In this document: piece by piece, positions 22,874 through 31,726 of the stretch | Position numbering within the stretch: position 1 is the stretch's first letter | Layout: each line of letters starts with the position of its first letter | Source of the DNA: Woeseiaceae bacterium | GTDB lineage: Bacteria; Pseudomonadota; Gammaproteobacteria; Steroidobacterales; Woeseiaceae | NCBI GenBank assembly: GCA_028227395.1 | Contig: JAOIZZ010000006.1 | Span: 1 to 64,000, forward strand | Length of the DNA: 64,000 nt | Direction of reading: 5' to 3' | Translations under genes and position numbers: made by a program | The notes under the pieces: model-generated | Databases searched by the model: none | The model's input: the letters and a program-made list of their open reading frames with translations, nothing else | Told to the model about the DNA's origin: nothing

Positions 22874-23065
22874 TTAACAATCAATATACTCTTCTTTAAT
22901 CTCACAATCTTCTACAATAATGCCTACTGCTTGTCTGAAATCATAATCTTGGCTCAAACTAAAACCGTTCATTCCAGCTACTTTCGCGTTTGCAGTTGGT
23001 GTATATAGTTTAATTGTAATCATGACCAAACAGACCATAATTGTCATTAGTGCTGTATTTCTCAT
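22874..23065 (-). CDS. Small exported or membrane-anchored protein
   Basis: This is a 63-aa protein. A hydrophobic N-terminus (TALMTIMVCLVMITIKLYTP) could be a signal peptide ending at NAKV or an anchor. The mature part ends in VEDCEIKEEYIDC, two cysteines that could bridge. It overlaps the upstream DsbA-like gene by 4 nt, so it is translationally coupled. No family is assigned. Conservation of a short C-terminal Cys-x8-Cys would be consistent with a small periplasmic protein. Confidence 0.55.
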   Translation of the reverse strand: MRNTALMTIMVCLVMITIKLYTPTANAKVAGMNGFSLSQDYDFRQAVGIIVEDCEIKEEYIDC

Positions 23066-24384
23066 TGTGCGGTCCTTTCGTTTTTATTGTGGATGTAATT
23101 GTTAATTTCATGAGTCAATAACCAGATTCGATCTCGACCCCAGCTAGAAAATATTTCTTTATTCTCGGTGTCTATTAAACGGAAACTCGGGACACCCCAG
23201 AGACCTGATTTTATAAGCTGCAATCTATTCTCTTCAATTGATTGTTGCCAGTCTAAATTATCTAAATAATATTTGGCTTTACTCCAATCAAGCGAATTAA
23301 CTTCTATGGCGTTTTTTAAATTCTTTTCTAAACTCATGTCCTTACCTTCTGACCAAGCCATACGACAAAAAGCCAATAGATACTCTCCTCCTTTATCTTG
23401 AGATTGGGCATAAGGGAATAATGAGTAACCCCTTAATACCGCGCTTCCAAGAGGATCATTGATAACACCAAAAGGAACTCCGATGCGATTTGATTCTCGT
23501 TTTGCATCCATGACAATGTATGAAGTTTTATTGGTGGGTACTGCTAAACCTCTCATCATCATGGGCATGACAGGTCTTATGTTTGTTTTGATGGAATAAT
23601 TTTTTTCGAATGCAAGTATTTCTGGAAGAGCTAGATAGCTATAGGGACTTCTGATTGATATAAAGAATTCAACCGTTAAATCCTTATGATTTTCTTGATC
23701 TTTTTGCTCAGTATTTTTTTGAAAATGAGAAACATTGGGGGAATTATTCTTTTTAAGACCGAGTTTTTGGATTCTCTCTTCTAGATATGGCAATCGATCG
23801 ACACCCCAATACCATTCACCGGCATAGTAAAACATGGCACTTTGGTAGTGGCCTAATTTTTTTCTAAGTAAGCTATTTTTTTCTAAAGTCTCTGTTAATT
23901 GTGTTTTTGAAGCTAGTAATTTTTTCGATTTTTTCTTTTCTTCATGACTCCATAAATTTTTTCCAATGAGTAATATATCGGTTAATAAATTATCTGATAG
24001 AGCTAATACGCGCATGGCTATTTCGATGTCGTCATGAGATGGCGTTGTTGTATTATCTGGAAAATTTAAATTATGATATGACGCAATTTTTTTTGCGTCT
24101 CTTAAGGAAAATTCAACTAATTCTTTCTTTTGAGGGGCGGCACTCTTATCTGGAGCTGCAACTAGATGAATACTTAAAGAAATTTGATATTCATTAATTA
24201 ATTTTTCTAATAACTGAGAAGCAAGATAACTATAAGGATCATCGACTTGGAAGAAGAAATATACATCATGATTTTGTCGACATAGTTTTCTCTTTGCCTC
24301 AAAATAATACCTTTTGATATTACGCAAGAATGAACTAGTAATGAACTTCGTAATTGGCGGGCTGATTATTTTTTTTAATTTCAT
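23062..24384 (-). CDS. Tandem DsbA-fold (2-hydroxychromene-2-carboxylate isomerase-like) protein
   Basis: This is a 440-aa protein of two fused thioredoxin/DsbA-like domains. The first begins VYFFFQVDDPYSYLASQLLEKL (about 41-62). The second begins VEFFISIRSPYSYLALPEILAF (about 232-253) and ends with GLWGVPSFRLID. Both carry the S-P-Y/D-P-Y-S-Y-L signature of the HCCA isomerase/kappa GST group, not a CxxC redox site. Glutathione-dependent isomerisation or conjugation is therefore more likely than disulfide exchange. There is no signal peptide, although the N-terminus is basic and somewhat hydrophobic. It is the first gene of a four-gene leftward operon with GMC oxidoreductase last. Confidence 0.8.
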   Translation of the reverse strand: MKLKKIISPPITKFITSSFLRNIKRYYFEAKRKLCRQNHDVYFFFQVDDPYSYLASQLLEKLINEYQISLSIHLVAAPDKSAAPQKKELVEFSLRDAKKIASYHNLNFPDNTTTPSHDDIEIAMRVLALSDNLLTDILLIGKNLWSHEEKKKSKKLLASKTQLTETLEKNSLLRKKLGHYQSAMFYYAGEWYWGVDRLPYLEERIQKLGLKKNNSPNVSHFQKNTEQKDQENHKDLTVEFFISIRSPYSYLALPEILAFEKNYSIKTNIRPVMPMMMRGLAVPTNKTSYIVMDAKRESNRIGVPFGVINDPLGSAVLRGYSLFPYAQSQDKGGEYLLAFCRMAWSEGKDMSLEKNLKNAIEVNSLDWSKAKYYLDNLDWQQSIEENRLQLIKSGLWGVPSFRLIDTENKEIFSSWGRDRIWLLTHEINNYIHNKNERTAQ

Positions 24385-24503
24385 TTAAATCCGATTTTTT
24401 TCTTATTATTTACCATCAAGAGCATTAATAAATTCATTGTTAAGTATTATTCATAGTATTCTTAGTGATCTCTTAATATAATTGATATTGAGACTATACA
24501 AAA

Positions 24504-24580
24504 GCGCCCGTAGCTCAGCTGGATAGAGTACCTGGCTACGAACCAGGCGGTCGGGAGTTCGAATCTCTCCGGGCGCGCCA
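24504..24580 (+). tRNA. tRNA-Arg (anticodon ACG)
   Basis: This 77-nt cloverleaf has acceptor stem GCGCCCG/CGGGCGC, anticodon stem CCTGG/CCAGG with loop CTACGAA (anticodon ACG, read as ICG), T arm CGGGAGTTCGAATCTCTCC and encoded CCA. Confidence 0.98.
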
Positions 24581-24586
24581 TAATAT

Positions 24587-24619
24587 AACCCCACTTTTCA
24601 TGGTGGGGTTTTTATTTTT
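24587..24619 (+). terminator. Rho-independent terminator after tRNA-Arg
   Basis: A perfect 8-bp stem AACCCCAC/GTGGGGTT with an 8-nt loop (TTTTCATG) is followed by TTTATTTTT. It starts 6 bp after the tRNA CCA end. Confidence 0.95.
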
Positions 24620-24674
24620 CCCTTTAAACGATAATATCCATAATTACTAAATCTATTAAAAGCAGGTTAAGGGT

Positions 24675-25679
24675 GTGTATTTAAAAAAACCATATGTTTT
24701 ATTTGTTGGTGATATCGAGGATGACCTGGCAGCAAAAGTTGCTCATGGCATCGCCGATTGGCGGCCAAATGATTGCGTTGGCCAGATTAGGTTACCCGAA
24801 TGTAAAGCAACCTTGGAATTACCTGAATTAACAATTGAGTCTGCAATTGAAAAAGGAGCTAAGACACTGGTCGTTGGAGTGGCTAATCGCGGCGGTGGAA
24901 TTTCTCAAACATGGTATGAAACTCTCATCATGGCAGCGAGTCATGGTCTAGATATTGCCTCAGGCCTGCATCAATTATTGTCGACCGTACCTAATTTAAG
25001 TATTGTCGCTGAGAAAAATGATGTGCTGTTATATGAAGCACGTATACCAAACCCTCCTTTCCCAATTGCTAACGCAAAGCCACGTTCAGGTCGAAGATTA
25101 TTGACGGTCGGCACAGATTGTTCAGCTGGAAAAATGTATACAGCGTTGGCTATTGAGAAAGCCATGTTGGCCAGAGACCTTTCTGTTGATTTTAGAGCAA
25201 CCGGGCAAACAGGTATATTGATTAATGGTAATGGAGTGCCTATTGATGCGGTAGTGGCGGATTTTATGAGTGGCGCTATAGAGGAACTCTGCCCGGCTAA
25301 TGACTCCAAGCATTGGGATATTATTGAAGGTCAAGGCTCTTTATTTCATCCTTCTTTTGCGGGTGTTAGCCTTGGTCTATTGCATGGTGCTCAGGCCACA
25401 GATTTGATTTTATGCCATGAGCCCACCCGTGTTCATATGCGAGGATTACCTGATTTTTCTCTTCCCTCTATAGAGAAATGCATAGCAGCAAATTTAAGTG
25501 CAGCAAAATTGGTTAACCCGGATGTTCGATTTGCAGGAATTGCCCTTAATACAGTTGCATTAAATAATCAGGATACAATGAAGATAATAAATGAATTATC
25601 TCAAGAATTTGGCTTAATAACATTTGATCCCCTCAAACATGAGATGAATGATTTGATCGATTTTTTATTATCAGGGTAA
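24675..25679 (+). CDS. dgcN: DUF1611-family N-acetyltransferase, DgcN type
   Basis: This 334-aa P-loop protein belongs to the DUF1611 family. Characterised marine DgcN proteins acetylate D-glutamate as the first step of D-Glu catabolism. Features include GVANRGGGISQTWYE, the P-loop-like VGTDCSAGKMYTALAIEKAM (about 149-168), RATGQTGILINGNGVPIDAV and EGQGSLFHPSFAGVSLGLLHG. The start is a GTG with AGCAGG about 8 nt upstream. The enolase-superfamily gene starts 5 bp after its stop, the usual dgcN-dgcA pairing. The function as D-Glu N-acetyltransferase follows the family and neighbour. Confidence 0.88.
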   Translation: MYLKKPYVLFVGDIEDDLAAKVAHGIADWRPNDCVGQIRLPECKATLELPELTIESAIEKGAKTLVVGVANRGGGISQTWYETLIMAASHGLDIASGLHQLLSTVPNLSIVAEKNDVLLYEARIPNPPFPIANAKPRSGRRLLTVGTDCSAGKMYTALAIEKAMLARDLSVDFRATGQTGILINGNGVPIDAVVADFMSGAIEELCPANDSKHWDIIEGQGSLFHPSFAGVSLGLLHGAQATDLILCHEPTRVHMRGLPDFSLPSIEKCIAANLSAAKLVNPDVRFAGIALNTVALNNQDTMKIINELSQEFGLITFDPLKHEMNDLIDFLLSG

Positions 25680-25684
25680 GTGTC

Positions 25685-26662
25685 TTGAGAGAATTATCCG
25701 TCAGCCACCAATCTTGGCCCTTAAAAAAAATATTCACTATTTCGAGAGGTTCGAAAGTCTCGGCTGAGGTTATTTATGTAGAGATTAAAGAGGGCGACTT
25801 TATTGGAAGAGGAGAGGCGGTTCCATATGCAAGATATGATGAATCGATCTTGAGTGTAATCAACCAAATTATGTCAGTTAAAAATGATATAGAAAATGGC
25901 TTGAGTTGCAAGGAACTACTTTCACTACTTGAGCCTGGCGCTGCAAGGAATGCAATTGACAGCGCGTTGTGGGACTTGCGCTCAAAAATCAATAAAATAC
26001 CTGCATGGAATAATTTAATTAGTGATATAACGATCAGGATGAAAACCGCAATTACATTAAGCATGGACAGTCCTGAAAAAATGGCGATAGAGGCTCTTGA
26101 GTTGAATGATTGCGATTTATTGAAACTAAAGTTGGGCTCTGAGAATGTAATTAATTCTATTCGTGCAGTTCGCCGAGCTGCGCCTAAGCCAAGATTAATT
26201 ATCGATGCCAATGAAGCATGGACAGAAATAGAACTTTGTTCTTGGCAGCAAGAGCTCATTGATTTGAATGTGTCGCTCATTGAGCAACCATTGCCCGTTG
26301 GTGAAGATGAATGCTTAAAGAATTTCAGTCATTTAGTGCCTATCTGCGCGGATGAATCTTGTCATACTGCAGAGGATATCTCCCAATTGGCCGATAAGTA
26401 TGATTATGTCAATCTAAAGTTAGACAAAACGGGAGGACTAACTGAAGCATTGCGCACAAAAGAACAAGCCCAAAAACATGGCTTAGGTTTGATGGTTGGT
26501 TGCATGGTGGCAACCTCTTTATCTATGGCGCCAGCAATGTTACTGACAGAAAATGCAGATTTTATTGATTTGGATGGCCCTTTTTTATTGGATAAGGATC
26601 GCCAACCTAGCTTAATGATGGGGTCAGATTGCCTACTTTATAACGAGGATGTTTGGGGGTAA
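25685..26662 (+). CDS. dgcA: Enolase-superfamily racemase/epimerase, DgcA type
   Basis: This 325-aa enzyme is of the muconate-lactonising subgroup. Catalytic Lys147-x-Lys149 (KLKLG), metal ligands D174 (IDANEAW), E200 (IEQPLP) and D223 (ADES), and the second Lys245 (NLKLDKTGG) are all present. With DgcN next to it, the likely reaction is racemisation of N-acetyl-D-glutamate to the L form. The alternative is an L-Ala-D/L-Glu (dipeptide) epimerase, the older annotation of the group. The start is TTG with AGGG overlapping the dgcN stop region. The stop overlaps the next gene's ATG by one base. Confidence 0.88.
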   Translation: MRELSVSHQSWPLKKIFTISRGSKVSAEVIYVEIKEGDFIGRGEAVPYARYDESILSVINQIMSVKNDIENGLSCKELLSLLEPGAARNAIDSALWDLRSKINKIPAWNNLISDITIRMKTAITLSMDSPEKMAIEALELNDCDLLKLKLGSENVINSIRAVRRAAPKPRLIIDANEAWTEIELCSWQQELIDLNVSLIEQPLPVGEDECLKNFSHLVPICADESCHTAEDISQLADKYDYVNLKLDKTGGLTEALRTKEQAQKHGLGLMVGCMVATSLSMAPAMLLTENADFIDLDGPFLLDKDRQPSLMMGSDCLLYNEDVWG

Positions 26663-27354
26663 TGTTAAGATTAATTTTTTTATTCGCTTTGTCTCAAGCA
26701 ATGATTGGCTGTACATTGCTTTCTGTGGATTCATCGTCAGAAGATATGCCAGACAATTTTATTGATGTTGGTGATTTCATAAACGATATAATTATAGATG
26801 CTAGGTACGCATCAACAAATAATTTTACCGGCAAGCAAGTCACTGGTTATCATGCAAATAAGTGCTTTTTGACTAAAGAGGCAGCTAAAGCCTTAAACAA
26901 AGTTCAGCATGAAGCACAAAGGCATAAAATGACTTTGAAAGTATATGATTGTTATCGTCCTCAGCAATCGGTCGATCAGTTTATTGCCTGGACAGAAGAT
27001 TTATCCGATCAATCCACAAAGACTCAATTTTATCCGAATATTGAAAAAGAGACGTTGTTAGGTCCTTATATTGCTGAAAAATCTGGTCATAGCACTGGTA
27101 ATACGATTGATTTAACGGTGGTTCTATTTGATGAGGAGGGTGGTGTTGAATTAGATATGGGCTCAGATTATGATTTATTTGATCCTATATCTCATACCAA
27201 AACAGATTTAATTACTTCAAAGCAGCAGGAAAATAGATTTTTATTAAAGAATATTATGGAACAATTTAATTTTCTCAATTATGAATTAGAGTGGTGGCAT
27301 TTTTCATTCCAAAGCTCTGATACCGCTCTTTATTATAATTTCCCGGTAAAGTAA
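26662..27354 (+). CDS. D-Ala-D-Ala dipeptidase (VanX/DdpX-type) lipoprotein
   Basis: This is a 230-aa M15D zinc peptidase that cleaves D-Ala-D-Ala. The zinc motif SGHSTGNTIDLT (SxHxxGxAxD type) and the C-terminal ELEWWHFSF (catalytic Glu and third His ligand) are intact, as is VYDCYRPQQSVDQF. The N-terminus MLRLIFLFALSQAMIGC looks like a lipoprotein signal, so the enzyme probably sits in the periplasm. The ATG at 26662 overlaps the dgcA stop and has GGGGG 2-3 nt upstream. Coupling with dgcNA suggests salvage of peptidoglycan-derived D-amino acids, not vancomycin resistance. Confidence 0.9.
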   Translation: MLRLIFLFALSQAMIGCTLLSVDSSSEDMPDNFIDVGDFINDIIIDARYASTNNFTGKQVTGYHANKCFLTKEAAKALNKVQHEAQRHKMTLKVYDCYRPQQSVDQFIAWTEDLSDQSTKTQFYPNIEKETLLGPYIAEKSGHSTGNTIDLTVVLFDEEGGVELDMGSDYDLFDPISHTKTDLITSKQQENRFLLKNIMEQFNFLNYELEWWHFSFQSSDTALYYNFPVK

Positions 27355-27448
27355 TGATTTTATAGTGAGTAATTAACGTGCTTTATTGGTTGTTATGAGT
27401 TAGCTTGTGTCATCATTTATTGTTTTATCTACAGAGGAATTTTATAAA

Positions 27449-27742
27449 ATGAGTAAGTCATTTAATTTATTGAGTGTTATTGTCGCTTTTTTGTTTATTT
27501 CTGGTTGTGCTAGCAATTCTGGTGAGTATCCATCAGCTAGAACACCATCTTCTGCTCCGTCCTCTCAAAGTGGGGCTTTAAAATGTAACGCAGGCGAACT
27601 ACTCGTCTGTGAATCACGTTCTCCTCACAGAATAAGTGACGGTAGATATGGGCGAAAAAACAATAAAGGTAAAAAATGCTCATGCCAACCAGAAACTGAT
27701 CTTAGTGACTTCAATAATAATGTTCTAGGGCAAGGTCAATAA
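27449..27742 (+). CDS. Four-cysteine small lipoprotein, family member 1
   Basis: This is a 97-aa lipoprotein. The signal ends at lipobox I-S-G-C. A Pro/Ser linker (YPSARTPSSAPSSQSG) leads to a compact C-terminal domain. The domain begins KCNAGELLVCESRSPHR, continues through ISDGRYGRK and ends KKCSCQP. The spacing is C-x7-C-x22-C-x-C. The same domain occurs in the next two genes, and I do not recognise it from any known family. The start is ATG 27449, with AGAGGA upstream, not the GTG at 27407. Confidence 0.7.
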   Translation: MSKSFNLLSVIVAFLFISGCASNSGEYPSARTPSSAPSSQSGALKCNAGELLVCESRSPHRISDGRYGRKNNKGKKCSCQPETDLSDFNNNVLGQGQ

Positions 27743-27867
27743 TATTCCTTGTTAGAATTTGTTAAGTTAAATCGTTTTTATTTTGCAAAGAAATGACAAC
27801 TTAAGTGACACCTTCATATAAGGAGCGTATATATAAAGTATGTTTTTTTAATTAGGGTGAGCTTAAA

Positions 27868-28290
27868 ATGAACGTAAGATCTGCATTATTTTTTTTGGCT
27901 TTAATAGCCATCTCTCCTTTTACAGGTGCACTAGAGCAAGACGAAGATAGCCTCGAAGTTATTCCTCCAACTGAAACAAGTGATGCTCAAGCAGGGATAA
28001 CAGTCCAAGAATTTGCAGATTTATTAAAAATGTCACCTAAAGACTTTGACTCTTTATTGGCTGCGGCTGAAATCGAGGTTTCGGGACCGGATGATATTGT
28101 TGGTGATGATAAGAAAATTATTCTCATGAAATTTCTCAAAAATTTACCCGAAATACATGAATTTGATAATACTGATTGCAAGCCAGATGAAATGCTATTT
28201 TGTCAAACAGAAAGACGAGTCAGTGATCGACGTTTTGGTAGGAATAAAATGGCCAGTGATAAGCTATGCGCATGTGGTCCAATGTTCTAA
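27868..28290 (+). CDS. Four-cysteine small secreted protein, family member 2
   Basis: This is a 140-aa protein with a cleavable signal peptide (MNVRSALFFLALIAISPFTG, then ALEQ) and no lipobox. A middle region of about 80 residues (VQEFADLLKMSPKDFDSLLA) looks helical and resembles a small helix-turn-helix-like fold. The C-terminal domain begins DCKPDEMLFCQTERRVSDRR and ends KLCACGPMF. The Cys spacing is C-x7-C-x21-C-x-C. It is thus a different architecture carrying the same C-terminal module as its neighbours. It is separated by about 125 bp from member 1. Confidence 0.7.
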   Translation: MNVRSALFFLALIAISPFTGALEQDEDSLEVIPPTETSDAQAGITVQEFADLLKMSPKDFDSLLAAAEIEVSGPDDIVGDDKKIILMKFLKNLPEIHEFDNTDCKPDEMLFCQTERRVSDRRFGRNKMASDKLCACGPMF

Positions 28291-28397
28291 GGCTAAATAA
28301 ATGAATATTTGACTGCGAACAATTCAAATTTGCAATTATGTATAGTTTTTTCTCAATTATGTTTGACTGTATTAATCGTTTCAGTAGGATAGTTATA

Positions 28398-28655
28398 ATG
28401 AAAATTAAATACCTACTACTATTAATATCTTTAACCTTTATAATCGGTTGCGTTGGTTCATTAGAGCAACCAGAATATCCATCAGCTAAAATTCCTTCAA
28501 CCGCACCAAGTTCACCAGAGCAAGAAATCAAATGCAATCCAGGAGAAACACTGATTTGTATTACTGAACGCCGCGTAAGCGATCGACGTTTTGGACGGAA
28601 TAAAATGGAAAGCGGCCTTTGTTCATGCAATCCTGACTTAACCGGCCGTTGGTAG
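28398..28655 (+). CDS. Four-cysteine small lipoprotein, family member 3
   Basis: This is an 85-aa lipoprotein with lipobox I-I-G-C, a Pro/Ser linker (YPSAKIPSTAPSSPEQE), then the Cys domain starting KCNPGETLICITERRVSDRR and ending LCSCNP. The core ERRVSDRRFGRNKM is identical to member 2 at 14 of 14 residues, and the linker resembles member 1. The set therefore looks like duplication with module shuffling. The ATG at 28398 is preferred over an upstream in-frame ATG (28338) because it starts the signal sequence and has AGGA upstream. Confidence 0.7.
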   Translation: MKIKYLLLLISLTFIIGCVGSLEQPEYPSAKIPSTAPSSPEQEIKCNPGETLICITERRVSDRRFGRNKMESGLCSCNPDLTGRW

Positions 28656-28701
28656 TATGCTTTTTTGTGTTATCGGACTATAAGTTGGTTTGATTATTAG
28701 T

Positions 28702-29889
28702 ATGAATTATATCAAAAAACTTTTAAATTTAGACTTAACATTACAAATAGTAATGGGTATTTTAATTGCTATTGTCGTGTCTCTTGTCTCAAAAGAATGG
28801 GCTCAAACATTATCAATATTTGGAGTATTGTTTGTACAAAGTCTCAAAGCTGTGGCTCCAGTATTGGTGTTTTTCTTAGTGGCAAGCGCCATTGCAAATC
28901 AACCTCAAAATCAAGATCCAAAATTACGCCCGATCTTGTTTTTATATATTATAGGGACTCTTTGTGCCGCTGTTCTTGCGGTCATTATGAGTACATTATT
29001 TCCGACTAATTTACAGTTAAATGTCACGGATGTGGTTTTAAGTGCCCCACAAGGAATAAGTGAGGTATTAAATAATTTATTATTTAAATTAGTTGATAAT
29101 CCAGTTAGTGCCATTATGAATGGTAATTTCATTGGTATTTTGGTTTGGGGTGCTGCCATTGGAATTGGTCTTAGACGTTCATCGGAAACGACTAAGCTAA
29201 CGTTTTCAGATTTATCCCAAGCCATCACCCAACTTGTTCGTGTAATAATAAGATTGGCACCGATCGGTATATTGGGTTTAGTTGCTGGTAGCTTAGCCGA
29301 ATCGGGTTTACAGGTACTGGCCGATTATGCCCGGATCTTAATGGTATTAATTAGCTCAATGTTGATAATGGCATTATGTGTAAATCCCTTGATTGTCTGG
29401 CTAAAAACGAGAAAAAATCCATACCCAGTGGTCTTCATTGCCCTTAGAGAGAGTGGGGTAACGGCTTTTTTCACTCGCAGTTCAGCGGCAAATATTCCGG
29501 TCAATATCAGTCTTTGTGAAAAATTAGGGCTACAGAGAAATATTTTTGCGGTCTCTATCCCGCTTGGCGCTATCATTAATATGGGCGGTGCTGCTATTAC
29601 CATTTCTATTCTGACCTTGGCAGCTACTAACACCTTAGGTATTAGTGTGGATTTTTCTAGCGCGATACTTTTATGTGTGATCTCAGCTTTATCTGCATGT
29701 GGGGCTTCAGGCGTAGCTGGAGGCAGTTTATTATTAATCCCTTTAAGCTGCAGTTTATTTGGTATTCCTGATGATGTTGCGATGCAGGTCGTGGCAGTTG
29801 GTTTTGTGATCAGTGTATTACAGGATTCGGCCGAGACAGCGCTGAATAGTTCCACCGATGTTGTTTTTACCAGTGCGGTGAGCTCTTAA
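28702..29889 (+). CDS. sstT: Na+/serine-threonine symporter
   Basis: This is a 395-aa inner-membrane transporter of the dicarboxylate/amino acid:cation symporter family. It matches SstT throughout: [67 protein letters not shown] and [16 protein letters not shown]. It imports Ser and Thr with sodium. The ATG at 28702 matches the start of the cytoplasmic N-terminus; no strong SD is present. It overlaps the end of the convergent membrane-protein gene by 4 bp. Confidence 0.95.
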   Translation: MNYIKKLLNLDLTLQIVMGILIAIVVSLVSKEWAQTLSIFGVLFVQSLKAVAPVLVFFLVASAIANQPQNQDPKLRPILFLYIIGTLCAAVLAVIMSTLFPTNLQLNVTDVVLSAPQGISEVLNNLLFKLVDNPVSAIMNGNFIGILVWGAAIGIGLRRSSETTKLTFSDLSQAITQLVRVIIRLAPIGILGLVAGSLAESGLQVLADYARILMVLISSMLIMALCVNPLIVWLKTRKNPYPVVFIALRESGVTAFFTRSSAANIPVNISLCEKLGLQRNIFAVSIPLGAIINMGGAAITISILTLAATNTLGISVDFSSAILLCVISALSACGASGVAGGSLLLIPLSCSLFGIPDDVAMQVVAVGFVISVLQDSAETALNSSTDVVFTSAVSS

Positions 29890-30272
29890 AGAAATAAGAT
29901 TATTGCATTAAATATTAAAACAATGACCGTAAAAAGTACGGTAATAAAATGCAGTCCACGAAATGTTGATTTTTCATTATTATCTTTGGCTTTGTTAATT
30001 AACGGGGTAAGCATATAACAGATTGTTGGTAATGCTGTGTTGATGCAGCCAAGAACAAAATTCTTGTTTATTCCAGGATGATAGTAAGAGCTGATTAATA
30101 AATAAGCAAAACCTAGGAATGTTAGCAATAAAAAAAATTTCGGAAAGATTGCACGCAAAAAGATCTTTGTATTCGCTTCGTCAAGATGTTTAAAAACGGT
30201 TCTGGTTATAAACCCAGTTTGAAATATGATTATCCCTACGATAATCCCAGAAAGCATTGTTAAGTAGTTCAT
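29886..30272 (-). CDS. Small integral membrane protein (DUF4149/TMEM205-like)
   Basis: This is a 128-aa protein with four hydrophobic helices (about residues 4-20, 44-62, 72-90 and 106-127). The pattern [22 protein letters not shown] followed by [10 protein letters not shown] resembles the DUF4149 group. The function is not established. The gene begins 23 bp after the stop of the MTHFR-like gene and is probably co-transcribed with it. The last bases overlap sstT convergently. Confidence 0.7.
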   Translation of the reverse strand: MNYLTMLSGIIVGIIIFQTGFITRTVFKHLDEANTKIFLRAIFPKFFLLLTFLGFAYLLISSYYHPGINKNFVLGCINTALPTICYMLTPLINKAKDNNEKSTFRGLHFITVLFTVIVLIFNAIILFL

Positions 30273-30295
30273 AAATTTTAACTCTTACCTATTTT

Positions 30296-31174
30296 TTATC
30301 TGAATGTTTTTATCAATTCGGCACATTGATCTTCACAGCTTGGGCCCATAAGGTGCACTCCGTTAATACCAGGCATATCCATGAGTTTTTCGATTATTTC
30401 TTCACAAATCTTTTTTCCTTCTTGCAGTGGAGCGGTAGCTTGATCTAGTCGTTCTATGATCGAATCTGGTATTTTTACGCCATACAAATTGTCTCTCATC
30501 CATGATGCTTGCTTAGCTGACTTTAACGGACCAAGACCGATAAGAAAATTTGCGTTTTCATTAAGATTATTATCCATAATGAACGTCGAATATTTTTGAC
30601 ATAAATCCAAATCATAGCAATATTGAGTTTGCACGAAATTCACACCTAATTTCACTTTTTCAACGAAAAATTTAGAGTGTTGATCTCTTATAAAGTGGTC
30701 ATGAATACTATCAGCACATCCAGAAATAAGTGGTATAGGCTCCTTGATTTCAACTCCGTCCGTCAGAAAACCATCCGACATGGTATTGAGAAGGTTTATT
30801 AAATTAGCGCTGTTCATTTCATTGACAGCTTTAGGACCATCTTCTGGGGGACGGTCTCCAGATAAGCATAGAATTTTATCGATACCTAGTGATAGAGCGC
30901 CCAATATTTCTGATTCTAATGCAATACTATTTCTATCTCTTCCGGTGATTTGTAAAATTACTTCTAAGCCATTTTTTTGTATCTCTCCTGCCACTACTAA
31001 GCTGCTAAGTTTGGGTTTGCAATTAGGTGCATCAGTGATATTAACGGCATCGGCCACGCCAATTAGACTCTCAACTCTAAGAATATTTTCTTTTAAATTA
31101 GTAGAAACTGATGGCGTTGTTTCTGCCGTGAATATAAAAGGTTTATTACTATCTTGAAAAAGTTTATTCGTCAT
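30296..31174 (-). CDS. Methylenetetrahydrofolate reductase-family protein
   Basis: This is a 292-aa flavin-dependent TIM-barrel of the MTHFR family. Landmarks are FTAETTPSV (the E-x-x-P loop), the folate/FAD segment LQITGRDRNSIALESEILGA, LCLSGDRPPEDG and FVQTQYCYDL. The enzyme family reduces 5,10-methylene-THF to 5-methyl-THF. It is diverged from housekeeping MetF and lies beside aromatic-degradation genes, where such paralogs often process methyl groups from O-demethylation. No demethylase is seen here. The ATG at 31174 has AAAGGG upstream; an upstream in-frame start would lack an SD. Confidence 0.8.
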   Translation of the reverse strand: MTNKLFQDSNKPFIFTAETTPSVSTNLKENILRVESLIGVADAVNITDAPNCKPKLSSLVVAGEIQKNGLEVILQITGRDRNSIALESEILGALSLGIDKILCLSGDRPPEDGPKAVNEMNSANLINLLNTMSDGFLTDGVEIKEPIPLISGCADSIHDHFIRDQHSKFFVEKVKLGVNFVQTQYCYDLDLCQKYSTFIMDNNLNENANFLIGLGPLKSAKQASWMRDNLYGVKIPDSIIERLDQATAPLQEGKKICEEIIEKLMDMPGINGVHLMGPSCEDQCAELIKTFR

Positions 31175-31221
31175 GAGCGTGCCCTTTAAAAATGTATAGT
31201 CTAAATAATTGTATATTGAAC

Positions 31222-31270
31222 TTGACAAGTAGTCATAATAGTTAATATATTAATAATTAATATATTAACT
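31222..31270 (+). promoter_or_regulatory. Promoter with perfect 31-bp palindromic operator
   Basis: -35 TTGACA lies at 31222-31227. The palindrome runs 31240-31270: half-site AGTTAATATATTAAT, one central base, then the exact complement. It covers the -10 region (TATATT). It is placed between the divergent MTHFR-like and MarR genes, so the MarR protein is the likely ligand. Confidence 0.8.
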
Positions 31271-31283
31271 AAAGCCCACATTT

Positions 31284-31715
31284 ATGGCAATAGAAGAATT
31301 AAGCAATTCTTTACCAATGATGCTTTATAAGGCACTTGATACGATAATGCCAAAATTTCGTATTATTTTTAAAGAATTTGGAATTACAGAACCGCAAGCG
31401 CGAGTGTTAAGGATTTTATGGCAACATAAAAAAATTGCACTCAATGAGCTTTCGTCCTTATCGCTAATAACACCACCTAGTTTGGTTGGTGTTATCGATC
31501 GTATGGAGCTAAATGGTTTTGTAGAAAGAAATAATTCAAATATTGATCGACGTAAAATAATAGTAAATTTAACCAAAAAAGGTAAAACACTAGAATCAAA
31601 AATACTGCCTAAGGTAGAAAAGGTATATACAGAAATTGAATCGTCTATGACTAAAAAAGATCTGAATAATACTCTTTTTCTGCTCAATAAAATCTCATTA
31701 ATTGATAAAAGATAA
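31284..31715 (+). CDS. MarR-family transcriptional regulator
   Basis: This is a 143-aa winged-helix repressor of the MarR family. It contains FGITEPQARVLRILWQHKK, SLITPPSLVGVIDRMELNGF (recognition helix) and the wing NSNIDRRKIIVNLTKKG. Such proteins usually sense phenolic compounds. A perfect 31-bp palindrome lies 13 bp upstream, suggesting autorepression and control of the divergent gene. It begins a short operon with the HpaB-like hydroxylase (11-bp gap). Confidence 0.9.
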   Translation: MAIEELSNSLPMMLYKALDTIMPKFRIIFKEFGITEPQARVLRILWQHKKIALNELSSLSLITPPSLVGVIDRMELNGFVERNNSNIDRRKIIVNLTKKGKTLESKILPKVEKVYTEIESSMTKKDLNNTLFLLNKISLIDKR

Positions 31716-31726
31716 GGAAATAAGAC

